Below, one piece after another: positions 8,166 to 16,052 of a stretch of DNA of 64,000 bases. A program made the translations under genes and the position numbers. The notes beneath the pieces were generated by a model. It was not told the origin of the DNA. It searched no databases and worked only from the letters and a program-made list of their open reading frames with translations. Position 1 is the first letter of the stretch, and every line of letters starts with the position of its first letter. The DNA lies in NCBI RefSeq assembly GCF_002803085.1, contig NZ_NNBJ01000020.1, positions 62,001-126,000 of the forward strand, in the 5' to 3' direction. The stretch is from Streptomyces sp. CB01201. Its GTDB lineage: Bacteria; Actinomycetota; Actinomycetes; Streptomycetales; Streptomycetaceae.

Positions 8166-8746
8166 GCGGTCACCCCCAGGCAGTCGCGCATCCGGATCAG
8201 TCCGTCGCGCAGTCGGGTCTTGACCGTGCCCAGCGGCACGGTGAGCAGTTCGGCGACTTCCCGGTAGGTCATGCCGCGGTAATAGGCGAGTGTTACGGAT
8301 TGGCGCTGGAGTTCGGTGAGGGTGCGCAGACAGCGGCGCACCTGTTCCCGCTCCAGGCGCCGGTCGACCTCTTCGGCGACTTCGTCGAACGCCGGGGTCT
8401 GCTCCAAAAGCGCGGCCTTGTGGTCGCGTGCGCCGGCGGCCTGGGCGGAGCGGACGCGGTCCACGGCCCGGCGATGCGCGAGGGTGAGTACCCAGTTCAT
8501 GACGCCGCCCAATTCGCGCCGGTAGCGCGCGGCGGTCTGCCACACGGCCACCATGACCTCCTGGGCGACTTCTTCCGACTGTGCCGGATCACGTACGACG
8601 GCGCGTACCACCCCGAGCACGGGGCCGGCCACCGCGTCGTAGAGGGAGCCGAAGGCTTGCTGGTCTCCCTGCGCCACGCGGTCGAGCAGGTCGGGCAGGT
8701 CGGGCCCGGCAGAGGGCAACCCGCTGATGTACACCGGTTCTTTCAC
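8162..8746 (-). CDS. sigK: ECF RNA polymerase sigma factor SigK
   Basis: A 194-residue extracytoplasmic-function sigma factor (ECF19/SigK type). Region 2 shows AFGSLYDAVAGPVLGVV, then SEEVAQEVMVAVWQTA (binding to polymerase and the -10 element). Region 4 shows LTELQRQSVTLAYYRGMTYREVAELLTVPLGTVKTRLRDGL (helix-turn-helix for the -35 element). I chose the GTG at 8746 because AGGAGG lies 8 bases upstream and the conserved sequence starts there; the frame stays open further upstream without similarity. It is co-transcribed with rskA, and the nearby fasciclin gene is the expected target. Confidence 0.95.
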   Translation of the reverse strand: MKEPVYISGLPSAGPDLPDLLDRVAQGDQQAFGSLYDAVAGPVLGVVRAVVRDPAQSEEVAQEVMVAVWQTAARYRRELGGVMNWVLTLAHRRAVDRVRSAQAAGARDHKAALLEQTPAFDEVAEEVDRRLEREQVRRCLRTLTELQRQSVTLAYYRGMTYREVAELLTVPLGTVKTRLRDGLIRMRDCLGVTA

Positions 8747-8783
8747 GCGGTGATCCTCCTGAGAATCGATTCGTACACACACG

Positions 8784-8810
8784 ATTCGGAACCGGTGTGC
8801 CGATGGATTG
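8784..8810 (-). promoter_or_regulatory. Candidate SigK-dependent autoregulatory promoter
   Basis: On the minus strand CAATCC (8810-8805) and CCGAAT (8789-8784) are separated by 15 bases, with the latter 37 bases upstream of the sigK start codon. Mycobacterial SigK recognises CCATCC about 16-17 bases from CCGAAT, so the -10-like hexamer is exact and the -35 is one base off. A shorter-spaced CCATCG overlaps. This is inferred from resemblance only. Confidence 0.45.
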
Positions 8811-9102
8811 CTACGGATCACTGGTGTCCACGGAAAGCCGGGCGAAGCGTCGGCAGGCGGTTCCTCGGAGCGGCACCGAAGCAGCCGTGCGCGGACGCCT
8901 GCCCGACGGGCCCGGGGCGCCGCCTCCGGCGAGACGCGTCTCGGGGAGCCGCGGAGCCACTCAAGAGGCGATTTCGCCAGGAACGTGAAGACCGGACAGA
9001 GCTTGAACGGCAATCTTCAGCGTGCCGGACATTCGCGATGAATCCGTTCCGGACGAGCGGGATCCGCGCATGGCGAAACCGTCTCCGGAGCGATCGCTCT
9101 TC

Positions 9103-9141
9103 CATCTCAAGGGGACATCTCAAAGGGACATCTCAAGGAGA
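9103..9141 (-). repeat. Three tandem 13-bp repeats
   Basis: CATCTCAAGGGGA, CATCTCAAAGGGA and CATCTCAAGGAGA follow each other without gaps. The unit length exceeds one DNA turn by about 2 bp and the array lies upstream of both sigK and the DUF4331 unit. It could be an operator array; strand is arbitrary. Confidence 0.6.
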
Positions 9142-9405
9142 CGTCAGGAAAAGACCTTGGGTGCTTTTGTGGTGCGGGCTGGTGGAGGCAGACGTAATCG
9201 GCATTGATCGACTGGATCAGTGCGACTGCCCACGGCTTGCGTCGTCGCCCCTGCGATGATCACCTTCCCTCTTTCTTCTCTGCCGGTATTGGTTCGGTTC
9301 AGGTCCGCTGCCGGTTTGGTCCAGTGGGAAGAAAAAAGCTGTTTTCCCTCGTTCGGTCGATCGAGTGAGGTCTGAACTGCGCAAAGGCGCCCGGGTCGTG
9401 TTCCT

Positions 9406-9438
9406 CGTCAAGTGCTGGCTCTGTAAGCCTCCTTGACG
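9406..9438 (+). ncRNA. Compound hairpin, possible small RNA or leader structure
   Basis: CGTCAAG (9406-9412) pairs with CTTGACG (9432-9438). Inside it GGCT pairs with AGCC around CTGTA. The result is a two-tier hairpin in otherwise non-coding DNA. It is not followed by a U-run. It may be a terminator, part of a leader, or a non-coding RNA; I cannot decide which. Confidence 0.3.
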
Positions 9439-9531
9439 TGATGTGAGGCGGGGCGTTTCATACGTGGCGAGCGTCGGGCCCTCTTCTGCCTCGGGCCCAG
9501 CGTCTGCCGTCAGACGCGTCGTCGACGCCTT

Positions 9532-9568
9532 CAATCCCTGTAGCGCAATCCCTGTAGCGCAATCCCTG
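9532..9568 (+). repeat. 14-bp tandem repeat (2.6 copies)
   Basis: CAATCCCTGTAGCG occurs twice in tandem and a third time as CAATCCCTG, about 140 bases upstream of the Tat-protein start. The unit begins with CAATCC, the same hexamer found as a possible -35 in front of sigK, but no matching CCGAAT follows at the right distance. Confidence 0.55.
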
Positions 9569-9703
9569 AGCGCGGAACGCGGAAGCGACCGCGTCAGAAC
9601 GCAACGTCCACGTGTGTGCCGCCTTTTGCCGGCCATCGACGCACGCCTTGCCCAGATCCGCCTGCCGGTTCGCCCTGCCGCGCAGCCAGTCATAGGAGTG
9701 ATC

Positions 9704-10027
9704 ATGAATGAATCCCGGTCCGAGCCGCAGCAGCGGGAACCCTCCGGCATGGATCGCCGAGGCGTGATGCGCGGCGCGACCCAGGTGGGCCTCGCGGCCT
9801 TGACGGCCGGCGCGGTCCTGAGCGTGACCGAGCCGGCCCAGGCGGCCCCCTCGCGCGGGGTCGTACCGATGGCAGAGGAGCCCGCCGGAGCGGTCGGCCC
9901 GCACGAGCCGCTGGTGGTGCACGTACGCGACGCGTCGACCGGCGAGATGGACTTCTTCCACGGCGACCAGCACCGCCTGGTGCACGACCGGGAGTTGGCC
10001 GCGGCACTGCTGCGTCACGCCCGCTGA
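9704..10027 (+). CDS. Tat-exported small protein of unknown function
   Basis: A 107-residue protein whose N-terminus is a twin-arginine signal (MDRRGVMRGATQVGLAALTAGAVLS, RR near residues 18-19) with cleavage after AQAA. The mature part of about 65 residues is acidic and contains EPLVVHVRDASTGEMDFFHGD followed by RLVHDRELAAALLRHA. I do not recognise a named domain. The start ATG 9704 has AGGAG at good spacing. It is 65 bases upstream of and co-directional with the DUF4331 gene, suggesting an operon. Tat export implies that it folds or binds a cofactor before secretion. Confidence 0.75.
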   Translation: MNESRSEPQQREPSGMDRRGVMRGATQVGLAALTAGAVLSVTEPAQAAPSRGVVPMAEEPAGAVGPHEPLVVHVRDASTGEMDFFHGDQHRLVHDRELAAALLRHAR

Positions 10028-10092
10028 CCCGAGCACCCCCCGGCCACGGCAACTCCTGCCGCGTCGCCTTCGACCAACCCGGATGAGGTTTG

Positions 10093-11490
10093 ATGTCCTC
10101 CCACCGCGAAGCCCCGGAGATCTCCAAGGACCCGGTCGCCGACAGCACCGACGTCTACGCCTTCGTCAGCCCCGACGCCCCAGGGACCGTCACGCTGATC
10201 GCCAACTACATCCCGTTGCAGAACCCGGCGGGCGGGCCGAACTTCTACGAGTTCGGCGACGACGTGCTCTACGAGATCCACATCGACAACGACGGCGACG
10301 GCCGCGCGGACGTCACCTACCAGTTCGAGTTCACCACCAGGATGCGCCGCCCCGACAGCTTCCTCTACAACACCGGGCCCATTCTCACCCTGGACTCGCC
10401 GAACTGGAACCGCTACCAGACCTACACCCTGACCCGCTGCGAGAGCAGCGGTCGGCGTTCGGTCCTCGGCCGGAACCTGACCTGCCCGCCCTGCAACATC
10501 GGGCCCCTGTCCACCCCGACGTACGCGAAACTGGCCCAGCAGGCCATCCACACGCTCGGCAGGAACCGCAAGGTGTTCGCCGGCCAGCGCGCCGAGGGCT
10601 TCTACGTCGACCTGGGGTCCATCTTCGACCTCGGCAACCTGCGCCCCTTCCAGAACCTGCACAACCAGTTCGGCACCAGCGCCTTCAGCGAGCCCGCCGA
10701 CGGGGTCAACACGACCAAGGAACTGAACGTCCACTCACTCGCGGTCCAGGTCCCCGCCACCGACCTCACGTTCCACGGACGCCCCGTCAAGGACCCCGCG
10801 GACCCCCACGCCACGGTCGGCGTGTGGACCAGCGCCAGCCGCCGCCAGGCCCGGGTCATCGAGCCCCGGCAGGGCAAGGACCTGGAGACCGGTCCGTACA
10901 CGCAGGTCTCCCGCCTGGGCAACCCCCTGTTCAACGAAGTCCTCGTCCCCCTCGGCCACAAGGACGAGTGGAACGCGGTCCCGCCGGCCGACGACAAGCG
11001 GTTCGCCGCCTACGTCGCGCACCCGGAGCTGGCCAAACTCCTGCCGACGCTCTACCCCGGCGTCTTCCCCGCGCTCGACGCGTACAACAAGTCCGGCAAG
11101 CCCCGCGCGGACCTGCTCGCCATCCTGCTGACCGGCATCCCCACAGGTGTCGTCCCCGGGTTCCAGAACTACACCGGGCCCACCCAGGCGGACATGATCC
11201 GTCTCAACACCGCCATCCCCGCGGCCAAGAGCCCCAACATCCTCGGTCTCATCGGCGGTGACCCGGCCGGCTTCCCCAACGGCCGCCGCGTCTTCGACGA
11301 CGTCGTCACCGTAGAACTCCGCGCCCTCGCCGGAGCAACGCTCCCGCTCGTCGACAAGAGCTACACCCCCGACGCGGCGTCCTCGAAGGTGACCGACGGG
11401 CTGACCCCCGCCGACGTCACCAACCCCTACCTCGACACGTTCCCCTACCTCGGTGTGCCCTACGACGGCTACCACCACCCCGCCTCCTGA
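10093..11490 (+). CDS. DUF4331-family protein
   Basis: A 465-residue protein starting with the DUF4331 hallmark SSHREAPEIS followed by DSTDVYAFVSPD and VTLIANYIPLQNP. The domain fills nearly the whole chain, with repeated beta-rich segments such as EFGDDVLYEIHIDNDGDGRADV. It has no obvious signal peptide of its own. Its biochemical role is unknown; family members are often encoded near ECF sigma factors and TPR or fasciclin proteins, as here near sigK. The ATG at 10093 sits behind GGATGAGG; a TTG one codon earlier is less likely. Confidence 0.9.
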   Translation: MSSHREAPEISKDPVADSTDVYAFVSPDAPGTVTLIANYIPLQNPAGGPNFYEFGDDVLYEIHIDNDGDGRADVTYQFEFTTRMRRPDSFLYNTGPILTLDSPNWNRYQTYTLTRCESSGRRSVLGRNLTCPPCNIGPLSTPTYAKLAQQAIHTLGRNRKVFAGQRAEGFYVDLGSIFDLGNLRPFQNLHNQFGTSAFSEPADGVNTTKELNVHSLAVQVPATDLTFHGRPVKDPADPHATVGVWTSASRRQARVIEPRQGKDLETGPYTQVSRLGNPLFNEVLVPLGHKDEWNAVPPADDKRFAAYVAHPELAKLLPTLYPGVFPALDAYNKSGKPRADLLAILLTGIPTGVVPGFQNYTGPTQADMIRLNTAIPAAKSPNILGLIGGDPAGFPNGRRVFDDVVTVELRALAGATLPLVDKSYTPDAASSKVTDGLTPADVTNPYLDTFPYLGVPYDGYHHPAS

Positions 11491-11561
11491 CCCATGCCCC
11501 AGCAGCGGGGCCGCGATCACGACGAACGCGGCCCCGCCACCCCGACCCCTGAGGAGGCTCC

Positions 11562-11870
11562 ATGCACTCCCACACCACTCACCCCTCCACGCCCGGCAGC
11601 GTCGTGCTGGACATCGGCGAGACCACCGCGGCCCTCATCATCCACACCGCGCCCGAGCACGAAGGACTCGAAATCCACGTCAGCCCCACCCACCGGCCCC
11701 AGCAGCGCACCCACGCCGCCGTGCGGCCCCGCCACCTGGCCGACCGCACCATTCACTGCGTCCTCATCCAGCCCCTCCCCGCAGGGGACTACACCGTATG
11801 GAAGGACGACAGCACTCCCCACGGCACCACCACGCTCACCGGGGGCAGCGTCACCGAATACCAGTGGTAG
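11562..11870 (+). CDS. Small conserved protein following DUF4331
   Basis: A 102-residue protein with excellent ribosome site GAGGAGG 7 bases before ATG 11562. It starts GSVVLDIGETTAALIIHTAPEHEGLEI and ends with TVWKDDSTPHGTTTLTGGSVTEYQW, suggesting an all-beta fold in which an alternating hydrophobic core carries a C-terminal aromatic. I do not know a function. It is 70 bases after DUF4331 and co-directional, so the Tat protein, DUF4331 and this gene probably form one unit. Confidence 0.75.
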   Translation: MHSHTTHPSTPGSVVLDIGETTAALIIHTAPEHEGLEIHVSPTHRPQQRTHAAVRPRHLADRTIHCVLIQPLPAGDYTVWKDDSTPHGTTTLTGGSVTEYQW

Positions 11871-12019
11871 GGACTTCGCGGACGAGTCGATACCCCTGCG
11901 GCCGAGGATGCGTGCGCCTGCCTCGGCCGCCGAGGAGCGGCGTCCCTGAACGTTCGCCGGGAATCGGGCAACTCGCTACCTGGGCACACGAGTTGAGCTA
12001 TCTGGCGCGAGCGGGGGAG

Positions 12020-12481
12020 CTACTCGACGGTGCGGGCAAGGATGCCGAGCGTGGCACGCAGACCGGCCTCGGGGATCACGGGGAAGATGCCGGCCTCGCG
12101 GTACTTGTCGTCGATCTCGCTCCAGTCGTAGTACGACGTGACGGCGGTGCCGGACTCGTTGGGTTCGAGCCGATAGCCGTACAGGTGTCGGGTCGGCGGC
12201 TGGATGGTGCCCGAGATCGTCCACTCCAGGACGGCGTCGCGCTCGTAGCGCGTGATGATCACGGTCACGTCGTAGCGGCCCATGGGAAGGTCCCCCAGCG
12301 CCTCCCGGTCCATGTGCACAAGGAATTCGTCGCCCACCGCGCCCACCGGCGCGCCCTCGGCGGACTGCAACATTCCTGAGCTGTCGATGCGCACGTGCCC
12401 CTGCGGGGACCGCAGCACGTCGAAGATCACTGAGGGGGTCGCGGCGATCTGGCGCGTGACCTCGAATCGTTCTGATGTCAT
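12020..12481 (-). CDS. SRPBCC (START-like) family protein
   Basis: A 153-residue single SRPBCC/polyketide-cyclase-like domain, a helix-grip fold with a hydrophobic pocket. The start FEVTRQIAATPSVIFDVLRSPQGHVRID is the family's opening strand-helix, and the C-terminal helix is EAGLRATLGILARTVE. ATG 12481 has AAGGTGG just upstream; an in-frame start 18 codons earlier adds no recognisable sequence. It is divergent from the PepSY lipoprotein gene and shares the TTCAGG repeat region with it. The ligand is unknown. Confidence 0.85.
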   Translation of the reverse strand: MTSERFEVTRQIAATPSVIFDVLRSPQGHVRIDSSGMLQSAEGAPVGAVGDEFLVHMDREALGDLPMGRYDVTVIITRYERDAVLEWTISGTIQPPTRHLYGYRLEPNESGTAVTSYYDWSEIDDKYREAGIFPVIPEAGLRATLGILARTVE

Positions 12482-12536
12482 GCACCACCTTCGCACGCCT
12501 GCTCCGATCCGCCCCGCCGTGAGCTGTTCCGGCAAT

Positions 12537-12575
12537 CCTGAAGCCGGCTTCAGGAGACTTCAGGGACGGTTCAGG
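12537..12575 (+). promoter_or_regulatory. TTCAGG operator array with 18-bp palindrome
   Basis: A perfect palindrome CCTGAAGCCGGCTTCAGG occupies 12537-12554. Its right half begins a series of three direct TTCAGG repeats at 12549, 12559 and 12570, spaced 10 and 11 bases, i.e. on one face of the helix. OmpR/PhoB-type regulators bind such 11-bp direct repeats, and an OmpR-type regulator is encoded 1 kb downstream in the same unit. The array ends about 58 bases before the PepSY lipoprotein start, so autoregulation is the natural inference. Confidence 0.6.
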
Positions 12576-12633
12576 ACGCGCCCCGAGAGTGGAGTCATCG
12601 CCATCCGGTGAAACACACCGCTCGGGAGTACCC

Positions 12634-13515
12634 ATGAACAACAGCGCCACCGTCAGGCCGCACACCGCAGGACCCGCGCGGCGCCACCGCCGCCCGGCGG
12701 CCGTCGCCCTCGCGGCGGGGGTCCTGGCCGTCTCGCTCAGCGCCTGCGGCGGGTCGGACACCGATGCCGGCGTGGACAAGGCCCGCGCCGCCAAGAGCAC
12801 CGCCCCGGCAGCAGCCGAGACGCCCGTCACCGCACGGGCCAAGGCTCCGGATCCGGCCGCCTCCGACCCTGATGCCTCCGCCTCGCCCGAGCGGGGCGGA
12901 CCCAAGACCTCCCGCACACAGGCCCTGGTCACCGCCGAGAAGGCGGTGTCCGGAGGCCGCATGACCGAGGTGCGGCTGGAGAACGAGCACGGCACCCAGG
13001 TCTGGAAGGTCGACGTCATGACGGCCGACCCCCGCGTCCACAACCTCAAGATCGACGCCACCACCGGCGCCCTCCTGGGCAACCGCGCCGACCAGATGCC
13101 CGAGCGGGCCCGTCAGTACCTGGGGATCCCACTCGCCAAGCTGGCCTCGGCGAAGGTGGACCGTGAGGCCGCCGTCCGTACCGCCGTCGAGGAGGCGGGC
13201 GGCGGATTCGTCACGCGGCTGTCGATCCAGGGCACCGAGTCCGGCCCGGTCTGGCAGATCCGCATCAGCGACGGCACGGTCCGGCACGAGGTGGACGTGG
13301 ACGCGAAGACGGGCGCGATCGCCCGCCACGAAGAGCACAAGAGCGGCTCCACGAAGGCAACCCGGGACGGTGGGAACGACTCCGGCACGGGTTCCGCCAC
13401 CGACGGCTCCGGCGAGCGCGCCAACGGCGGCCGCATCTCCGAGCAGGAGATCCGCGAGCGCTCCGGCAACTTCGGCAGGGACTTCTACGACTGGTCCCGG
13501 CACGTCCCCCGCTGA
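12634..13515 (+). CDS. PepSY-domain lipoprotein
   Basis: A 293-residue lipoprotein: signal peptide ending in lipobox LSAC (Cys about 36), a low-complexity Ala/Pro/Asp linker, then two PepSY-like repeats. These cover about residues 90-155, with WKVDVMTADPRVHNLKIDATTGALLG, and about 165-225, with VWQIRISDGTVRHEVDVDAKTGAIA. PepSY domains often inhibit or sense extracytoplasmic proteases and signals. A Gly/Ser-rich tail ends in DFYDWSRHVPR. It is followed 58 bases later by a two-component system, so it is likely the envelope sensor accessory of that system. ATG 12634 has GGGAG upstream. Confidence 0.88.
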   Translation: MNNSATVRPHTAGPARRHRRPAAVALAAGVLAVSLSACGGSDTDAGVDKARAAKSTAPAAAETPVTARAKAPDPAASDPDASASPERGGPKTSRTQALVTAEKAVSGGRMTEVRLENEHGTQVWKVDVMTADPRVHNLKIDATTGALLGNRADQMPERARQYLGIPLAKLASAKVDREAAVRTAVEEAGGGFVTRLSIQGTESGPVWQIRISDGTVRHEVDVDAKTGAIARHEEHKSGSTKATRDGGNDSGTGSATDGSGERANGGRISEQEIRERSGNFGRDFYDWSRHVPR

Positions 13516-13573
13516 TCCGTCGCGTCCGGATCACGCCCGCCAGCACCAGGAACCAATAGGTAGAATCCGGTCA

Positions 13574-14284
13574 ATGAGTCGTATTTTGATCGTCGAGGAC
13601 GAAGTCTCCCTCACCTCCGTGCTCCGCCGCGGGTTCGAGGCCGAGGGGCTGAGTGTCGATGTCGCCCATGACGGCAACGAGGGTTTGCGGCTCGCCCTCA
13701 CGGACGCGTACGACGTGATCGTCCTGGACGTGATGCTGCCCGGCCTCGACGGCCACCGGGTGTGCCGGACCGTGCGGGCGGCCGGCCTCTGGACGCCGAT
13801 CCTGATGCTGACCGCGAAGGACAGCGAGTACGACGAGGCCGAGGGGCTCGACACCGGAGCCGACGACTACCTCACCAAGCCGTTCTCCTACCTGGTCCTC
13901 CAGGCCAGGCTCCGCGCCCTGCTGCGGCGGCGAGGCGGCGGCAGGCCGGCCGTCATCGAGGCGGGAGACCTCGTACTGGAACCGGGGAACAAGCGGTGCA
14001 CGAGGGCGGGGACCGAAATCCCCCTCACCGCCAAGGAGTTCGAGCTCCTCGCCGTGCTCGCGCGGCGGCCGGGGGTCGCGGTGTCCAAGGGGGCGCTCCT
14101 TGAGGAGGTATGGGACCTGCCCGCCGACAGCGACCCGAACATCGTCGAGGTACACATCAGCGCGCTCCGGCGCAAGCTCGACCGGCCCTTCCGGCAGCCG
14201 GCCGACGACAATCCGCCGTCACTGCTCCACACGGCCCGCGGCATCGGCTACCGCCTGAACCCCGCATCTCGGGCGACGAGGTGA
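13574..14284 (+). CDS. OmpR-family response regulator
   Basis: A 236-residue two-component regulator. The receiver domain (1-120) has the acidic pair in VEDE, the phospho-acceptor Asp52 in VLDVMLPGLDG and the Lys in TKPFSY. The C-terminal winged-helix domain (about 130-230) shows LTAKEFELLAVLARRPGVAVSK and VEVHISALRRKLD. It should bind tandem direct repeats such as those at 12549-12575. The gene ends in GTGA shared with the histidine kinase start, so the two are translationally coupled. Confidence 0.95.
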   Translation: MSRILIVEDEVSLTSVLRRGFEAEGLSVDVAHDGNEGLRLALTDAYDVIVLDVMLPGLDGHRVCRTVRAAGLWTPILMLTAKDSEYDEAEGLDTGADDYLTKPFSYLVLQARLRALLRRRGGGRPAVIEAGDLVLEPGNKRCTRAGTEIPLTAKEFELLAVLARRPGVAVSKGALLEEVWDLPADSDPNIVEVHISALRRKLDRPFRQPADDNPPSLLHTARGIGYRLNPASRATR

Positions 14285-15960
14285 ACCTCCCGGACGACTC
14301 CGCCCCACCCCACGAGAGCCAGCCGCAAGCCCAGGGCCGGCCGCCGCGTTCCGGCGGGGCCGCGGGCCCTCCGTCACCGGAGCCACGCGGGCAACGCGGG
14401 CAACGCGGGCAACGCGGGCAGAGCACGAAGCCGGCACAGCCGCGCAAGGGCGCTCAGCGCGAGCGGCACGAGCAGGACGAGGGGCGGCGCCGGCAGCACG
14501 AGCGGGACGAGGGGCGCGAGCGGCACGAGGGGCACGAGCGGCACGAGGGGCACGAGCGGCACGGGCAACCGCCGTGGCCCCGGCAGCCCTCGCGCCGCCG
14601 GATCTTCCCGCTTCCGTTCGGGTCCGTGCGGGTCGCGAGCACCCTGGGAGCGGTCGCCGTCGTCGCCGTCGCCCTCCTGGCCGCCTGCGCCGGGCTGCTC
14701 GGCGTGATCCGCCACGGACTGGTCGGATCGGCCGAGCACACCGCACGGGCACGCGCCGACGCGGTGGCCGGCGTGAGCGCATCCGGCCGGCTCGTCGATC
14801 GTCTCGCCGTCCCCGACGGCGAGGACAGCCTGCTCCAGGTCGTCGCCGACGACGGCCGGATCCTGGCCGCGAGCGAGAATCTGGCGGGCCGTGCCCCCGT
14901 CGCCTCCTTCGAACCCGCCCCCGGCCACAACTCGGCTGCCCGCAGCCTGGACCTGGCCCTGTCCCCCGACCCGCACCCCCACCCGTACCGGCTCGTCGCG
15001 GTCCGCGCGACGACGGCGAACGGCTCCGGGGCGACCGTCTACGCGGGCACCAGCCTGGAGACGGCCCGCTACACGCAGCGTCTGATCATCAACTCCATGA
15101 TCCCCGGCATCCCGCTGCTCCTGCTCCTGGTCGCCGCCGTCACCTGGCGTTCCACCGGCCGCGCCCTGCGGCCCGTCGAAGCGATCCGCGCCGAGGTCGC
15201 GGAGATCACCGAGCGCGACCTCGGACGCCGCGTCCCCGTGCCGGCCTCGCGCGACGAGGTGGCCCGCCTTTCGCAGACCATGAACGCCACCCTGGACCGG
15301 CTGGAGGAGTCCATGGACCGCCAGCGCCGTTTCGTGGCCGACGCCTCGCACGAGCTGCGCAACCCCATCGCCGCCCTGCGCGCCCATGTCGAGGTCGCCA
15401 TCGCCCACCCGCAGTTGCTGCACGGACCCGAACTGCTCGACGACGTCATCCGGGTCCAACAGCTCGCGGACGACCTGCTGTTGCTCGCCCGCCTGGACGC
15501 CGGCCAGACCCCGGAGCGGAGCCTCCTCGATCTCTCCGAGCTCGTACGGGCCACCACGGCCCGGCGCCCCCGGGGCCGGGTTCCGGTCACGGTGCACGCC
15601 GCGGATCCGGCCTTCGTGCACGGCAACCGCGGACAGCTCGCCCGCGTCCTCGACAACCTCCTCGACAACGCCCAGCGGCACGCCCGAACGGCAATCACCG
15701 TGACCGTCACCGACGGGGCGCCGGCCGTCGTCCTGGAGGTCCATGACGACGGCCCCGGAGTCCCGGAGGCGGACCGGGAACGGGTCTTCACCCGGTTCAC
15801 GCGCCTCGACGCCTCGCGCAGCCGCGACGCGGGAGGCACCGGTCTCGGCCTGGCCATCGCCCGGGACATCGCGGCGAACCACGGCGGCCGACTCGCCGCC
15901 GCCGCGGGACCGGGCGGCCACTTCACGCTTTGCCTCCCCCACGCCCCGGCAAGGACGTGA
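14281..15960 (+). CDS. Sensor histidine kinase with repetitive cytoplasmic N-terminus
   Basis: A 559-residue membrane kinase that partners the preceding regulator. Order: a roughly 110-residue hydrophilic N-terminal extension of tandem repeats, TM1 near 120-145, and an extracytoplasmic sensor domain to about 270. TM2 follows (IPLLLLLVAAVTW), then HAMP, HisKA with DASHELRNPIAAL (phospho-acceptor His357), and HATPase with N-box LDNLLDNAQRHA and G-boxes DDGPGVP and GGTGLGLAI. The N-terminal extension contains RGQ x4 and ERHEGH-type repeats, unusual for this family. The GTG at 14281 overlaps the regulator stop; a start nearer TM1 cannot be excluded but none has better support. Confidence 0.92.
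   Translation: MNLPDDSAPPHESQPQAQGRPPRSGGAAGPPSPEPRGQRGQRGQRGQSTKPAQPRKGAQRERHEQDEGRRRQHERDEGRERHEGHERHEGHERHGQPPWPRQPSRRRIFPLPFGSVRVASTLGAVAVVAVALLAACAGLLGVIRHGLVGSAEHTARARADAVAGVSASGRLVDRLAVPDGEDSLLQVVADDGRILAASENLAGRAPVASFEPAPGHNSAARSLDLALSPDPHPHPYRLVAVRATTANGSGATVYAGTSLETARYTQRLIINSMIPGIPLLLLLVAAVTWRSTGRALRPVEAIRAEVAEITERDLGRRVPVPASRDEVARLSQTMNATLDRLEESMDRQRRFVADASHELRNPIAALRAHVEVAIAHPQLLHGPELLDDVIRVQQLADDLLLLARLDAGQTPERSLLDLSELVRATTARRPRGRVPVTVHAADPAFVHGNRGQLARVLDNLLDNAQRHARTAITVTVTDGAPAVVLEVHDDGPGVPEADRERVFTRFTRLDASRSRDAGGTGLGLAIARDIAANHGGRLAAAAGPGGHFTLCLPHAPART
14386..14566 (+). repeat. Coding minisatellite in histidine kinase gene
   Basis: Four tandem 9-bp units (CGCGGGCAA type, 14386-14421) encode Arg-Gly-Gln. 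From about 14455 a degenerate Glu/Arg/His/Asp-rich stretch resolves into 18-bp units GAGCGGCACGAGGGGCAC (14518-14553, two full copies plus a part) encoding Glu-Arg-His-Glu-Gly-His. Length variation between strains is likely because units are multiples of three. Confidence 0.8.
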
Positions 15961-16052
15961 TCCGGCGCGGCCGCCGACGTGCTCCACGGCGGCCCCTCCA
16001 GGACGTGGGGACGGATCACCTGCGGGTCGAGCACGGTGAGCGGGGGCCCGGA

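Larger units (their letters stand above)
8811..9703. other. Long repeat- and hairpin-rich intergenic region
   Basis: About 890 bases between the sigK promoter and the Tat-exported protein gene. No coding frame is convincing on either strand. It holds a triplicated 13-bp repeat, a compound hairpin and a 14-bp tandem repeat (listed separately), plus a locally A/T-rich patch around 9326-9348 where GGGAA and TTCCC flank an A-run. Such density suggests regulatory DNA or an unannotated RNA. Confidence 0.5.

Noticed and set aside
10090..10095. TTG at 10090 as start of the DUF4331 gene
   Set aside because: The ATG directly after it is better spaced from GGATGAGG and gives the canonical SSHREAP start.
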